A stretch of 29,043 bases of DNA from a virus. The translations under genes were made by a program, and so were the position numbers. The notes beneath the pieces are model-generated. The model saw only the letters and a program-made list of their open reading frames with translations, did not search any database and was not told the origin of the DNA. Of this stretch, positions 1-7,382 are shown piece by piece (positions within the stretch are counted from its first letter, which is position 1; each line of letters begins with the position of its first letter). The DNA is taken from positions 1 to 29,043 of the IMG/VR virus record IMGVR_UViG_3300045950_000211; one strand, written 5' to 3'.

Positions 1-2
1 GC

Positions 3-473
3 TTCGTGTTCAACGAGCTCAGGGTGGGGGCGCTGCTGCGCATCCGCGGGCCGCTCGGTGCCTTCACCCTGCGGGAGAGCTCGCCACGGCCACGGCTCTT
101 CGTGGCGGGCGGTACCGGCTTCGCGCCGGTGAAGGGCCTCATCGAGCGCGCGCTCGAGACCGGCGACCCACGGCCGATGCGGCTCTACTGGGGCGCCCGC
201 GCCCAGCCGGACCTCTACCTGCACGACCTGGCGCGCGGCTGGTCGCCGCGGGTCGCCTACACCCCGGTGCTCGACGAGCCGGCCGCCGGCTGGGAGGGTC
301 GCTCGGGCCGGGTCCACGAGGCGGTGGCCGCCGACATCGGCGACGCCAGCCACCTCGACGCCTACGTGAGCGGTCCGCCGCCCATGGTGCAGGCCGTGCG
401 CGCGGTGCTCATCGCGCGCGGGCTCGACCCGGAGCACTTCCACTCGGATGCCTTCGAGTCCGCGCGGAGCTGA
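3..473 (+). CDS. NAD(P)H:flavin / ferredoxin-type reductase, C-terminal part (host gene, 5' truncated by window)
   Basis: The frame is open to the left edge, so the true start lies outside the window and the GTG at 6 is not a credible start. What remains is the end of the flavin-binding barrel (RIRGPLGAFTLRE) followed by a complete NAD(P)-binding domain. The nucleotide-binding motif GGTGFAPVK is near residue 36 of the fragment, then LYWGAR, and the closing YVSGPPPMV motif followed by HFHSDAFE at the C-terminus. This is the ferredoxin-NADP reductase superfamily in the arrangement of CDP-6-deoxy-glucoseen reductase-like and NAD(P)H-flavin reductases, which pass electrons from NAD(P)H through a flavin, often to an N-terminal 2Fe-2S domain. 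Whether such a domain is present cannot be seen. Codon use is GC-rich like the phage. It is a chromosomal gene flanking the prophage. The superfamily is clear; the exact substrate is not. Confidence 0.85.
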   Translation, partial: FVFNELRVGALLRIRGPLGAFTLRESSPRPRLFVAGGTGFAPVKGLIERALETGDPRPMRLYWGARAQPDLYLHDLARGWSPRVAYTPVLDEPAAGWEGRSGRVHEAVAADIGDASHLDAYVSGPPPMVQAVRAVLIARGLDPEHFHSDAFESARS

Positions 474-551
474 CGCAGCCCCGCGGACGCACGGAGCCCC
501 GGAAGGGGTCATCGCGATCGGAGCGCACGGCAGGATCACTCTCGAGCCATC
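474..551. other. Short convergent intergenic gap between host genes
   Basis: Seventy-eight bases separate the reductase stop from the fpg stop. The two genes converge. A weak hairpin (CCCC-GGAA-GGGG, about 497-508) is present but has no T-run, so no terminator is claimed. Confidence 0.4.
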
Positions 552-680
552 TCAGCGCTGGCAGTGCGGGCAGTAACAGCTCGAGCGCTGGCCGATGCGT
601 GACATCCGGATCGGGGTGCCGCAGCGGGGGCAGGGCAGGCCCTCCCGGCCGTAGACGCGCAGCCGCTGGGCTTGCGCGAA
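552..680 (-). pseudogene. mutM: 3' fragment of formamidopyrimidine-DNA glycosylase (Fpg/MutM) cut by the prophage
   Basis: Reading the minus strand from 680 gives [17 protein letters not shown] and then a zinc finger ending ...CPHCQR and TGA (stop at 552-554). The four cysteines have the spacing C-x2-C-x16-C-x2-C of the Fpg C-terminal zinc finger. VYGREG followed by CPRCGTPI and IGQRS is the family signature. Fpg removes 8-oxoguanine and other oxidised purines, and the zinc finger is needed to bind DNA. Only 42 codons remain. Immediately upstream in frame (681-683) is TAA, where the family would continue with a residue such as Tyr of a GYF motif, so the coding sequence is interrupted here. 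The phage terminal repeats start at the same place. The rest of fpg should lie beyond the other prophage end, outside this window. Confidence 0.88.
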
Positions 681-686
681 TTAAAT
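676..686. other. Host-prophage junction (late end of the phage)
   Basis: Fpg coding sequence is continuous up to 680 (codon for Phe at 678-680), and the next codon is a stop. The phage-type repeat begins at 680-681, so the junction is within one or two bases of this point. Mu-type insertion normally makes a 5-bp target duplication; bases 676-680 (GCGAA) would be one side of it. The canonical 5'-TG of Mu ends is not at the junction (the first TG is at 686), so the exact end is uncertain. Confidence 0.6.
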
Positions 687-818
687 GCGACGGAAGTGAA
701 CTCGTGCTGACATTAGAGGCAACTTAACGCCAGAAACCCGTCGCCGTGCTGACATTGCACGCGACGCGCCGCATGTCGTGCGTCAGAGTTCCGACGCCGT
801 GCTGACATTAGAGGCGAC
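680..818 (+). repeat. Phage-end repeat array: three full and one terminal partial copy, probable transposase-binding sites
   Basis: Three direct copies of a 21-bp motif lie at 703-723, 745-765 and 798-818, with consensus CGTGCTGACATTRSASGCRAC. The first has GCAAC where the others have GCGAC, and the second has GCACG in the variable part. A fourth partial copy, ATTAAATGCGAC at 680-691, matches ATTAGAGGCGAC at 10 of 12 positions and sits at the host junction. Measured from the final C of each copy (691, 723, 765, 818) the spacings are 32, 42 and 53 bp, close to 3, 4 and 5 helical turns. Mu-family transposase A is known to bind several sites inside each phage end, and this array is in the right place for that role. 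The binding itself is inferred. Confidence 0.7.
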
Positions 819-841
819 GCAATCCACGCCCGCAAGGGTAC

Positions 842-3511
842 TCAAGTGCGTCCCACGGTGACGTCGTGGCGCTGGGTGGAGGCCAGTCCGGCGCGCTCCG
901 ACCAGAGCCGGATCCGGACGCTGGTGTTGAGCCTGGTGAGCGCGAAGTTGTCGAAATCGACCGTGACGGTGCCGTCCCCAGCCAGCAGGCCCACCTCGCC
1001 CGCGGCGGTGGCGTGGACGTCGTTGACGTCGATGAGGGGGGTGGCGCCGAGCCAGATCCGGTGGCGCTGGCCGACGAACTCCACGCGCAGGCGCACGGTG
1101 GCGCCGGGGGTGAGGGTCACGGCCGCCGAGCTGACGATGGTGAGGCTCGGCACCGTGCGGGCGAGCCGGACGTGGCCGGTGCCGGTGTCGATCCAGGCCG
1201 CCCAGGTCCAGCCGCTGGCGAGCGTGGAGCGGTAGACGATGCCGGCGATGGCGGCACCGCTCGGCACCACGATGTCCACCTCGGCCGCGCCGTCGGCCCT
1301 GGCGGCGATGGCGTCGAAGCGGCTCCGGCCTTGGGCGGTGACGCTCAGGCGGTAGCGGCCGCCGACCACCGAGTGCGTGGGCGTACCGCCGCCGAAGAGG
1401 GTCTGGCCGGTGACGAGGCCGTCGGTCCAGTCGCGGCTGAAGACCGTGCGGGCGCTGTCGCCGATCTCCTCGTCCCAGGTGCGGGTGGTGCCGGTGAGGC
1501 CGGTGACGGTGCGCCGGAGCGCCCCGGTCTCATCGTGGAATTCGAGGCTGTAGGTAGTGCCGGCCTCGGGGCCGATGCTGGCGGCCGCCTCGTCGATGAG
1601 CTGATCGGACTGGGTGATGCGGTCGCGGTGTGCCCAGCTCACCGCGAGCGGGCCGCTCACGCTCGCCGGGTAGGCGGCGCCGTTCAGACGCAGCCGGCCG
1701 GGCGGGTAGGGCCGATGCTGGCGCTGGTCCATGAGCAGGCTCGCGCTGGGGGCGCTGGCGTCGGCGAGGCGATCGGCGGTGGTCACGGTGATGAAGCGGG
1801 CGTGCACCGTCTCGCCGGGCGCGTACTCGCGGCTGTCGTTGGCGCCGAAGCCCTGCTGGACCCAGACGCGGGTCCCGGCCGGCCACGCCGCCGCGACGGT
1901 GTCGGCACAGCCGCGCGCCACCGTGAGCGTGCCGGCGGCGGTGTCCACCGCGACCACGCGCACGATCTCCGTCCCGACCAGCGCCGCGACACCGGCGACC
2001 ACCTCGGCCAGCCGCGTGGTGCCGGCCAGCGGCAGGACAGTGGCTGCGGGGCCGACGGCCGCGCTCAGGGTGCCGGTGGGTGACCAGTCGCCCTGGCCGG
2101 CCTCGGCGAAGGCGGCGGTGCCGAGGCGCGTGTGCAGCTCGTAGTGGGTGGCGAGCCCCGCCGGACGGGCGGCGGCGGCAACCAGGTAGCAGGCGGCGGC
2201 GGGGATGGCCACCGGCCCGAAGGCCCGCACGAGATCCACGTAGCTGGCCTCCCAGACGGCCACGACGGGGGCCGGGTGCGCGACCGTGCTGGGGGCGCTC
2301 CAGAGGCCAGGCTGCTGGGCTGCGTAGCTGGTGGCCGGCAGGCCGAAGACGTCCTCGGCTGCCTCGAGCGTGATGGCCCCGTCGCGCAGGCTGCCCCAGT
2401 CGACGCTCAAGATCCGCAGCGGCATGTCGGTGATCCCGAGCGGCGGCCAGGTGAGCCGGATCACGTCGCCAGGCAGCAGCGCCCAGGCGTCGCGGTTGAC
2501 GCGCAGGCTGAGCTTGGCCAGCGGTGTCGAGAGCACGCGTAGCTCGCGCTCGGCGATGCGCGCGGCCAGCGCCGCCGTCGGCAGGCCGGGGAAGGCGCGG
2601 GTGGCGGCCACCACGCCGCCCTGGGCCTGGATGGCCGCGAGGTTGTGCACGGTGATGGCGGCCTCGCGGCCGCTCTGGGCCAGATCGGTGTAGGTGACCG
2701 TGATCTCGTTCACCTGCTCGGCCGTGCCCGGGCGCTGCAGCGAGGCGAGCTCGAGCACGTTGCCGGGGTGAAAGAGCGGCAGGGCCGGCACGCTGTAGCC
2801 ACCGCGCACCGGGCGGATCACGAAGAGGCCGGTCCTCCGATCCTGCCCGACCACCGCCCCGGCATGATCGGCCACCGTTTGGATGAAGCGCTCGATGGTG
2901 TCCTGGCGCTGCCAGGCGAGGCAGAGGCCCAGGCCCTCGGCATGAAAGGTGTCGGCGGCAGCCGCGAAGTTGGCAGCGTCGATGAGCCCGGTGCCGTAGC
3001 CCATGCCCCAGTGCGGGTTGGTGAGGCACTCGTAGATGATGTGCGCCGGGTTCATGGCGAGCTCGCCGCCCGGGAGCCCGATCTCGGCGCGCGCGGCGTT
3101 CCACAGCGCCGTGCCCCAGCCGGCGCGCGTGCGCCTGACCAGGAAGGCCCAGGGCTTGACGTAGGGGTTCTGGGCGGCGACGCGGCCACCGCGCCAGACC
3201 GCGCTCAGGATCCCGCGGTAGGCCGGCTGCGGCGTGCCCTGGACGGCGGTCAGGTAGTCGTTCGCGGGCTGGCTCGACTCGCCCATCATGATGTCGAGGT
3301 CACCCAAAAGCCCGCCCTCGCGGCTCTCGCCACCGAAGAGGTTCGGCTGATGGATGCTGATCCGCCCCGAGCCGGTGACGTTGCCGGTGAAGGCGCGGCG
3401 CTCGCCGACGTCGATGGCGCGCACGCTGTCGACCGGGCCGTGACAGAGGCCGAAGTGCAGCCCCATCGAGTACCAGAAGCCGACCGTGACCGTGCGCCCG
3501 CCGCCGCTCAT
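842..3511 (-). CDS. Central tail fibre / tip attachment protein, gpJ-like
   Basis: This 889-residue protein is the last gene of the tail operon, 24 bp from the final terminal repeat. The ATG at 3511 overlaps the preceding stop as ATGA. The N-terminal ~480 residues resemble the phage tail-tip (gpJ-type, Phage-tail_3) core: an N-terminal segment with the GLHFGLCHGPVD motif, a middle part around NPAHIIYECLTNP (a conserved motif of this family), and a following segment with GDVIRLTWPPLGI. After residue ~500 come beta-rich segments. Residues ~720-865 have the pattern of a concanavalin-like carbohydrate-binding domain (RLRVEFVGQRHRIWLG, then VGLLAGDGTVTVDFDNF). At the tip of a flexible tail such a protein binds the host receptor and determines host range. 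It is shorter than lambda gpJ (1132 residues). No separate side-fibre or fibre-chaperone gene follows, so this is the only evident receptor-binding candidate apart from the other tip proteins upstream. Confidence 0.85.
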   Translation of the reverse strand: MSGGGRTVTVGFWYSMGLHFGLCHGPVDSVRAIDVGERRAFTGNVTGSGRISIHQPNLFGGESREGGLLGDLDIMMGESSQPANDYLTAVQGTPQPAYRGILSAVWRGGRVAAQNPYVKPWAFLVRRTRAGWGTALWNAARAEIGLPGGELAMNPAHIIYECLTNPHWGMGYGTGLIDAANFAAAADTFHAEGLGLCLAWQRQDTIERFIQTVADHAGAVVGQDRRTGLFVIRPVRGGYSVPALPLFHPGNVLELASLQRPGTAEQVNEITVTYTDLAQSGREAAITVHNLAAIQAQGGVVAATRAFPGLPTAALAARIAERELRVLSTPLAKLSLRVNRDAWALLPGDVIRLTWPPLGITDMPLRILSVDWGSLRDGAITLEAAEDVFGLPATSYAAQQPGLWSAPSTVAHPAPVVAVWEASYVDLVRAFGPVAIPAAACYLVAAAARPAGLATHYELHTRLGTAAFAEAGQGDWSPTGTLSAAVGPAATVLPLAGTTRLAEVVAGVAALVGTEIVRVVAVDTAAGTLTVARGCADTVAAAWPAGTRVWVQQGFGANDSREYAPGETVHARFITVTTADRLADASAPSASLLMDQRQHRPYPPGRLRLNGAAYPASVSGPLAVSWAHRDRITQSDQLIDEAAASIGPEAGTTYSLEFHDETGALRRTVTGLTGTTRTWDEEIGDSARTVFSRDWTDGLVTGQTLFGGGTPTHSVVGGRYRLSVTAQGRSRFDAIAARADGAAEVDIVVPSGAAIAGIVYRSTLASGWTWAAWIDTGTGHVRLARTVPSLTIVSSAAVTLTPGATVRLRVEFVGQRHRIWLGATPLIDVNDVHATAAGEVGLLAGDGTVTVDFDNFALTRLNTSVRIRLWSERAGLASTQRHDVTVGRT

Positions 3512-3717
3512 GCGCGCTCCCGGGCGGCCGTCTCGGCCTCTGCCACCTCGGCCACGCGCCGGCCGAGCTCGTCGCCCTGCGCCAGCACGACGGCGAGCGG
3601 CAGGCCCTCGCGCACGAAGTCGAGGTAATCGAAGCCGTGTGCGGCACACCAGGTGCGCACGCCAGCGGCGCAGTAGCCGAGCGCACGCGCGTGCTCCATG
3701 CGCACCGTCACGCTCAC
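3508..3717 (-). CDS. Small conserved tail-tip protein (69 aa)
   Basis: The protein is short and mostly helical, with the pattern VTVRMEHARALGYCAAGVRTWCAAHG, then a segment ending LAQGDELGRRVAEVAEAE. Small proteins of this kind are commonly found between the hub and the gpJ-like fibre in transposable siphoviruses, and they have no assigned function. The start ATG at 3717 overlaps the stop of the preceding gene, and its own stop overlaps the fibre start (both ATGA), so the three genes are translationally coupled. Cytosolic; no membrane segment. The role in tail-tip assembly is inferred only from position. Confidence 0.75.
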   Translation of the reverse strand: MSVTVRMEHARALGYCAAGVRTWCAAHGFDYLDFVREGLPLAVVLAQGDELGRRVAEVAEAETAARERA

Positions 3718-3950
3718 TTCTTGCCCCCGCGGCGGCGGATGGCGGTGGTGCGCAGATCCCCGAACCAGAGCACGTTGGGGCCATTGAGCCAGACGGTGCC
3801 GAACACCACCGGGATCTCGCGGCCGTCGTCGGCGGTGGGGGCCTGCACGTCGTCGAGCGCGGCCGGTCGCGGCGCCGGCGGGCGCGGCGCCAGCGCCTGC
3901 GCGATGAGCGAGGTCACCACGAACCAGAACACGTTCACCAGGAACTTCAT
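3714..3950 (-). CDS. Small tail-tip-region protein with N-terminal hydrophobic segment (78 aa)
   Basis: Residues ~3-20 (FLVNVFWFVVTSLIAQAL) form one hydrophobic helix. A proline/alanine-rich linker follows, then a conserved tail EIPVVFGTVWLNGPNVLWFGDL. This last motif (P-V-FG-T-x-x-x-x-GPN-x-x-W-x-GD) is typical of small proteins encoded between the hub and the central fibre in many siphoviruses, and it resembles the start of tail-tip proteins that describe an entry interface. The gene lies 7 bp after the hub gene and overlaps the next gene by 4 bp. The hydrophobic helix could be a membrane anchor or a buried virion helix; the sequence does not decide between them. Confidence 0.72.
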   Translation of the reverse strand: MKFLVNVFWFVVTSLIAQALAPRPPAPRPAALDDVQAPTADDGREIPVVFGTVWLNGPNVLWFGDLRTTAIRRRGGKK

Positions 3951-3957
3951 GGGTGCC

Positions 3958-4764
3958 TCAGAAAAGCGGGTTCTGACCGGCGAAGGGATTGCGGAGCGGG
4001 ATGTAGGGCATGCCGCCGTAGTTGAGGGAGTTGTTGAACTTGCCGTGGCAGGTGGCGAGCGTGCGATCGCAGCCCGGGAACAGCCGCACCACCTGGCCCA
4101 CGGCGAGGCCGTGCGGGGCGGCGGTGAGCTCGACGTTGGGGCCCACCTGGCGCGCGATCATGCGCCGCTCGTTGAGGCCGGCCGTCTCCCATTCCAGATA
4201 GCCGCCGGCGTACCAGCCATCGCCGAAGGCGCCGGCACCCGTCACCTGCACGGTGAGGCCGGCGATGCTGTCGGCCGTGCTGACGTGCTGCCAGGCGGTG
4301 CGGAGCACGCCGCAGCCGGCGCCGTAGAGCGCGAACGGGCAGGCGCGCTGGTAGCGGCGGCGAAGCCCCAAGCGGCGCACGCTGGTGTAGACCGGCTCCA
4401 GCGACAGCTCGGCCTGCGCCCCCGACCAGTCCACGCCGACGATGCGCCCGGACCAGAGCGCCACCCGCTCGCTCGAGCCTTCGTGCATCTGGCTGATGAC
4501 GCAGGTGACGACGTCGGAGGGCGGCGCGATCCGGAACAGCTCGGCGACCGGGTTGTCGCGCGCCACGGTGATGGCGAGTGCGTTCCGGGCCAGCTCGCGC
4601 GAGGCGCTGATCCCGGCGTGCTCGATCGCCACCGGCTGATAGACCTCGAAGCCGATGGTGATGGGCTGGGCGGCCGAGGTGAAGCGCCAGTGCAGGTGCT
4701 GGCGCGCAAACTCGTAGAGATCGAGCGGGCGGCCGTGGCCGCGCTCCTGCGCGTCATAGGACAT
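3958..4764 (-). CDS. Tail hub / tip protein, BR0599 (DUF2163) family, probable iron-sulfur protein
   Basis: This 268-residue protein has the two conserved blocks of the BR0599 phage family: R-x-CPFALYGAGC at residues 142-151, and a C-terminal GCDRTLATCHGKFNN at 231-245 followed by YGGMPYIPLRNPF. The cysteine pairs are C142-x8-C151 and C232-x6-C239. The same two spacings hold the [4Fe-4S] cluster of lambda tail-tip protein gpL and of the gene transfer agent hub, so a cluster is likely here. The distance between the two pairs is larger (80 residues). The protein should form the tail hub linking the tube end to the gpJ-like fibre. The gene starts with an 11-bp overlap on the preceding gene. Family assignment is firm; metal binding is inferred. 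Confidence 0.85.
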   Translation of the reverse strand: MSYDAQERGHGRPLDLYEFARQHLHWRFTSAAQPITIGFEVYQPVAIEHAGISASRELARNALAITVARDNPVAELFRIAPPSDVVTCVISQMHEGSSERVALWSGRIVGVDWSGAQAELSLEPVYTSVRRLGLRRRYQRACPFALYGAGCGVLRTAWQHVSTADSIAGLTVQVTGAGAFGDGWYAGGYLEWETAGLNERRMIARQVGPNVELTAAPHGLAVGQVVRLFPGCDRTLATCHGKFNNSLNYGGMPYIPLRNPFAGQNPLF

Positions 4765-6421
4765 CGGGCACCATCCGGAAGGCCGCGCGCGATTGCGCCA
4801 CGGTGTCGGTCTCCCAGGCGATCTCGATCGCGTCGGCGTCGAGCCGCGAGGGCTGCAGGAAGCTCACGCGGCGGATCTCGGTGAGGCTCAGGCTCACGCC
4901 CAAGGCCGCATCGAGGGTGATCTGCTCGATGCTGCCGCTCAGCTCGATGCTCGCGAGCACGCGCCTGAGGAAGGTGCCGGCACTGGTCTCGATGCGCAGA
5001 TCGCGGCGGCCGATCTGGACCTGGGCGTAGAGCGTGTAGCCGCACCACTCGACGTCCAGCGTCACGGCGATGGCGCTGATCGGGCTGACCACGCGCAGAT
5101 CGTCGGTGGCGGAGTCCAGCCACAGGGCGCCCTGGCGGCCGCAGAGGGCCTGAAGCAGCCGGCGCCAGGTCTCGGCCTCGGCGCGCGAGCGCAGCGTGAA
5201 GTGCCGGCTCTGGCGCGTCGCCGGCCGGCCGAAGCGGTCTTCGCTGAAGCGCACGCCGGTCTCGTTGTCGAGGGTCGAGAGGGCGCGCTCGAAGTGGCTG
5301 TCCGGGCCTTCGCTGAAGTTGTGGCGGAGCGTCAGGAGCGGCGCGCCACGATAGCTCGGCAGGCCGTGGGCGGTGCTGGCGCTGGCCGGGGCCTCGTCGT
5401 CGAAGCGCACGCGGCCGCGCGAGAGCGTATCTGTCGTGTGCGCGAGCTCGGCGGCCTCGGCCAGGCGCGCGGTGTGTGCCGGGTAGAGTCGCGTGCCGGC
5501 CGGCCAGTGCTGGCCGAGCGCGCGGGTGAGCGTGATGGTGCTGGGTGACAGGGCCGCGATCTCGATGAGCTCGGCGCGGGTGGCGCCGTCGTGCAGGAGG
5601 GCGATGCCGCCGACCACGAAGCCGCTCGTGCCGTCGGCCGTGAGGCTGGTGGCGCCGGTGCTCGCGGCCGCGCCCAGGTGCGTCACGGCGTGCCAGTCGG
5701 GGCGGGCCCAGACGCGCGCGCCCCAGCCGTGCAGCAGGAGCTCGAGGCTGCGACGCGCGGCACCGCTTGCCAGGTAGCTGAACTCGTAGCTTCTGCGCGG
5801 TGCGGCGCGCAGTGCGCGCCGACGCTCGCTGCCGTCGTGGGCGATGAGCACGTCGGTCAGCCAGTGCAGGCGCTCGATCACGGGCTCCGACCAGTCGGCG
5901 AGCCAGATCCAGGCCGTGACCCGGTTGCCGGTGACCGGGATCGGCACTGCCTGCAGCCGATCGAAGCGGAAGGTGAGGGTCGCCTGGATGATGGGCGGGC
6001 CGTCCTGCGTCACCCGCACCGTCCAGGCGAGCTCCTGCAAGGGCTGCAGCTCGGCCGGCACCGGGCCGGCCGCGATCAGCACGCCCTCGGCGGCCGTGCG
6101 ATCGATGGCGTGGAGCTGACGGGCGCTGAAGTGTGCATTCCAGATCCGGATCTCGCGCTCCTGCACCCCGACCACGTTGCCGAGGGCGAGCGCCACGGGG
6201 AAGAAGTGCAGGCGCTCGTAGATGTCGCCGCCGAAGGCCGGCGCCAGGGCGCCTGCGATCGCGCCCGCGGGTGCTGCGTAGGTCACCACCGTCACCGGTG
6301 CGCCGGCCGAGGTGAGGCTGGCGAGCGAGAGCGGCCCGGGCACGGCCTTGAGCGGCGCGCCCGGGAAGAAGGCCTGGCGGGCGAAGGTGTAGTCCCAGAG
6401 CGGGCGCTCGACGGGCAGCAT
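4754..6421 (-). CDS. Large tail protein upstream of the hub, distal-tail-like (555 aa)
   Basis: I recognise this as a tail structural protein of transposable siphoviruses by its place between the tape-measure/tip genes and the BR0599 hub, and by its beta-rich composition. The N-terminus begins WDYTFARQAFFPGAPLK. A middle part has short valine/threonine-rich strands of immunoglobulin type (TGATSLTADGTSGFVVGGIALL). A C-terminal part near residues 370-460 (RHFTLRSRAEAETWRRLLQALCGRQGALWL) resembles a recurring segment in distal tail and virion proteins. No enzyme motif is visible. It starts 3 bp after the preceding stop and ends overlapping the hub gene by 11 bp. A distal-tail or baseplate-ring role is an inference from order. 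Confidence 0.7.
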   Translation of the reverse strand: MLPVERPLWDYTFARQAFFPGAPLKAVPGPLSLASLTSAGAPVTVVTYAAPAGAIAGALAPAFGGDIYERLHFFPVALALGNVVGVQEREIRIWNAHFSARQLHAIDRTAAEGVLIAAGPVPAELQPLQELAWTVRVTQDGPPIIQATLTFRFDRLQAVPIPVTGNRVTAWIWLADWSEPVIERLHWLTDVLIAHDGSERRRALRAAPRRSYEFSYLASGAARRSLELLLHGWGARVWARPDWHAVTHLGAAASTGATSLTADGTSGFVVGGIALLHDGATRAELIEIAALSPSTITLTRALGQHWPAGTRLYPAHTARLAEAAELAHTTDTLSRGRVRFDDEAPASASTAHGLPSYRGAPLLTLRHNFSEGPDSHFERALSTLDNETGVRFSEDRFGRPATRQSRHFTLRSRAEAETWRRLLQALCGRQGALWLDSATDDLRVVSPISAIAVTLDVEWCGYTLYAQVQIGRRDLRIETSAGTFLRRVLASIELSGSIEQITLDAALGVSLSLTEIRRVSFLQPSRLDADAIEIAWETDTVAQSRAAFRMVPDVL

Positions 6422-6424
6422 GGA

Positions 6425-7372
6425 TCAGGCGCGCCGGTAGGCGAGCCCGAGCCTCAGGCTCGACGGCTGGCCGATGCCGCCATCGCGGCGGATGACCGGG
6501 AAGACCATCCACTGCTCGGTGCCAATGGTGAGCAGATCCTTGGGCTGCAGGTGATCCAGGCGCACGAAGCGCACGTCCGGCGGCTGGCCGAGGGGGCTGA
6601 ATAACCCGCCGCTCCGCGCCGCGGCGGTGAGGATGGGCCAGAGCACGGCGCGGCCGGTCAAGGTGCTCGCCTGCGCCTGCTGCGCCGGCAGGGTGTCCGG
6701 GCGCGGCGGGGCCTGGCCGCGCATGCCGCAGCGGACCTCGTTGACGTTGGCATGGGCGCTCAGCAGATAGCGCGGGCTCACGGCGTCGCTGTCGGCGCGC
6801 AGCAGCACGCTCGGGGCGCCGGTGCCGCTGTCGAAGGAGTCCCAGGGCACGGCGTGCGCCGGGGTGCTGAAGGGGCTGGCGCGGTCCGCCGGAGCGTAGC
6901 TCCAGAAGGAGTTGACCACGTAGCCGCCGGTGGTGACGGCACCGAAGCGCCGCAGGCGGCCGGTGCCGAAGTGCCGGAACTCGCCGTCCACCACCTCGAC
7001 CACGGCGTGCAGGTACTCGGCGCCAGCGAAGAAGTGGTAGCCGGTGTACTGCGTGCTGCCCAAGCCATTGGTGAAGCTCAGTTGCGAGCGATTGGCCTGG
7101 GCCATGTTGCCGAGGCCGGCGTCCCAGGCCGGGTAGAGGAAGCCGCCCACGTACTGGCCCGGGTTGTCCGCGGTGCCGGCGCCCAGATCGGCGTAGAGGC
7201 CGGCGTGCAGATCGCCGCGCTGCAGGTTGAGCGCCCAGCCGCCGCTGCCCAGGCCGTCGCTCCGCACCGCCCAGCGCTGCACGGTCCAGCCGTTGGCGGC
7301 CGCGAACACGCGCAGCCGATCCAGCAAGTCGTTCGCGTGCAGGGCCGTGCCCGTCTCGTAGACCACGCTCAC
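6425..7372 (-). CDS. Tail virion protein, shorter paralogue of the next upstream gene (315 aa)
   Basis: The N-terminus (ETGTALHANDLLDRLRVFAAANGW) matches the pattern of the 522-residue protein encoded just upstream (GTAANYLDLLDRLDVFLANAG), so the two share an N-terminal domain, probably by duplication. Beyond that lie glycine- and aromatic-rich beta segments (YVGGFLYPAWDAGLGN, then GYHFFAGAEYLHAVVEVVDGEFRHFG), a pattern found in virion proteins of the D3112/B3/YuA kind of siphoviruses. A tyrosine/histidine-rich surface suggests a structural rather than enzymatic role. It lies 10 bp after its paralogue and 3 bp before the next gene. Function within the tail tip is not known. Confidence 0.68.
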   Translation of the reverse strand: MSVVYETGTALHANDLLDRLRVFAAANGWTVQRWAVRSDGLGSGGWALNLQRGDLHAGLYADLGAGTADNPGQYVGGFLYPAWDAGLGNMAQANRSQLSFTNGLGSTQYTGYHFFAGAEYLHAVVEVVDGEFRHFGTGRLRRFGAVTTGGYVVNSFWSYAPADRASPFSTPAHAVPWDSFDSGTGAPSVLLRADSDAVSPRYLLSAHANVNEVRCGMRGQAPPRPDTLPAQQAQASTLTGRAVLWPILTAAARSGGLFSPLGQPPDVRFVRLDHLQPKDLLTIGTEQWMVFPVIRRDGGIGQPSSLRLGLAYRRA

Positions 7373-7382
7373 GGCGCCCCCT

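Noticed and set aside
497-508. Terminator for the convergent host genes
   Set aside because: The 4-bp stem has no T-run and is too weak to support.
703-818. Three short repeats with spacers resembling a mini CRISPR array
   Set aside because: Spacing between copies varies (42 and 53 bp), copies are imperfect, there is a partial copy at the host junction, and matches occur inside the phage. This is not a CRISPR arrangement.
4242-6512. Minus-strand 756-codon ORF overlapping the hub and distal-tail genes
   Set aside because: Another frame shadow with extreme Arg/Pro content; the true genes at 3958-4764 and 4754-6421 show family motifs.
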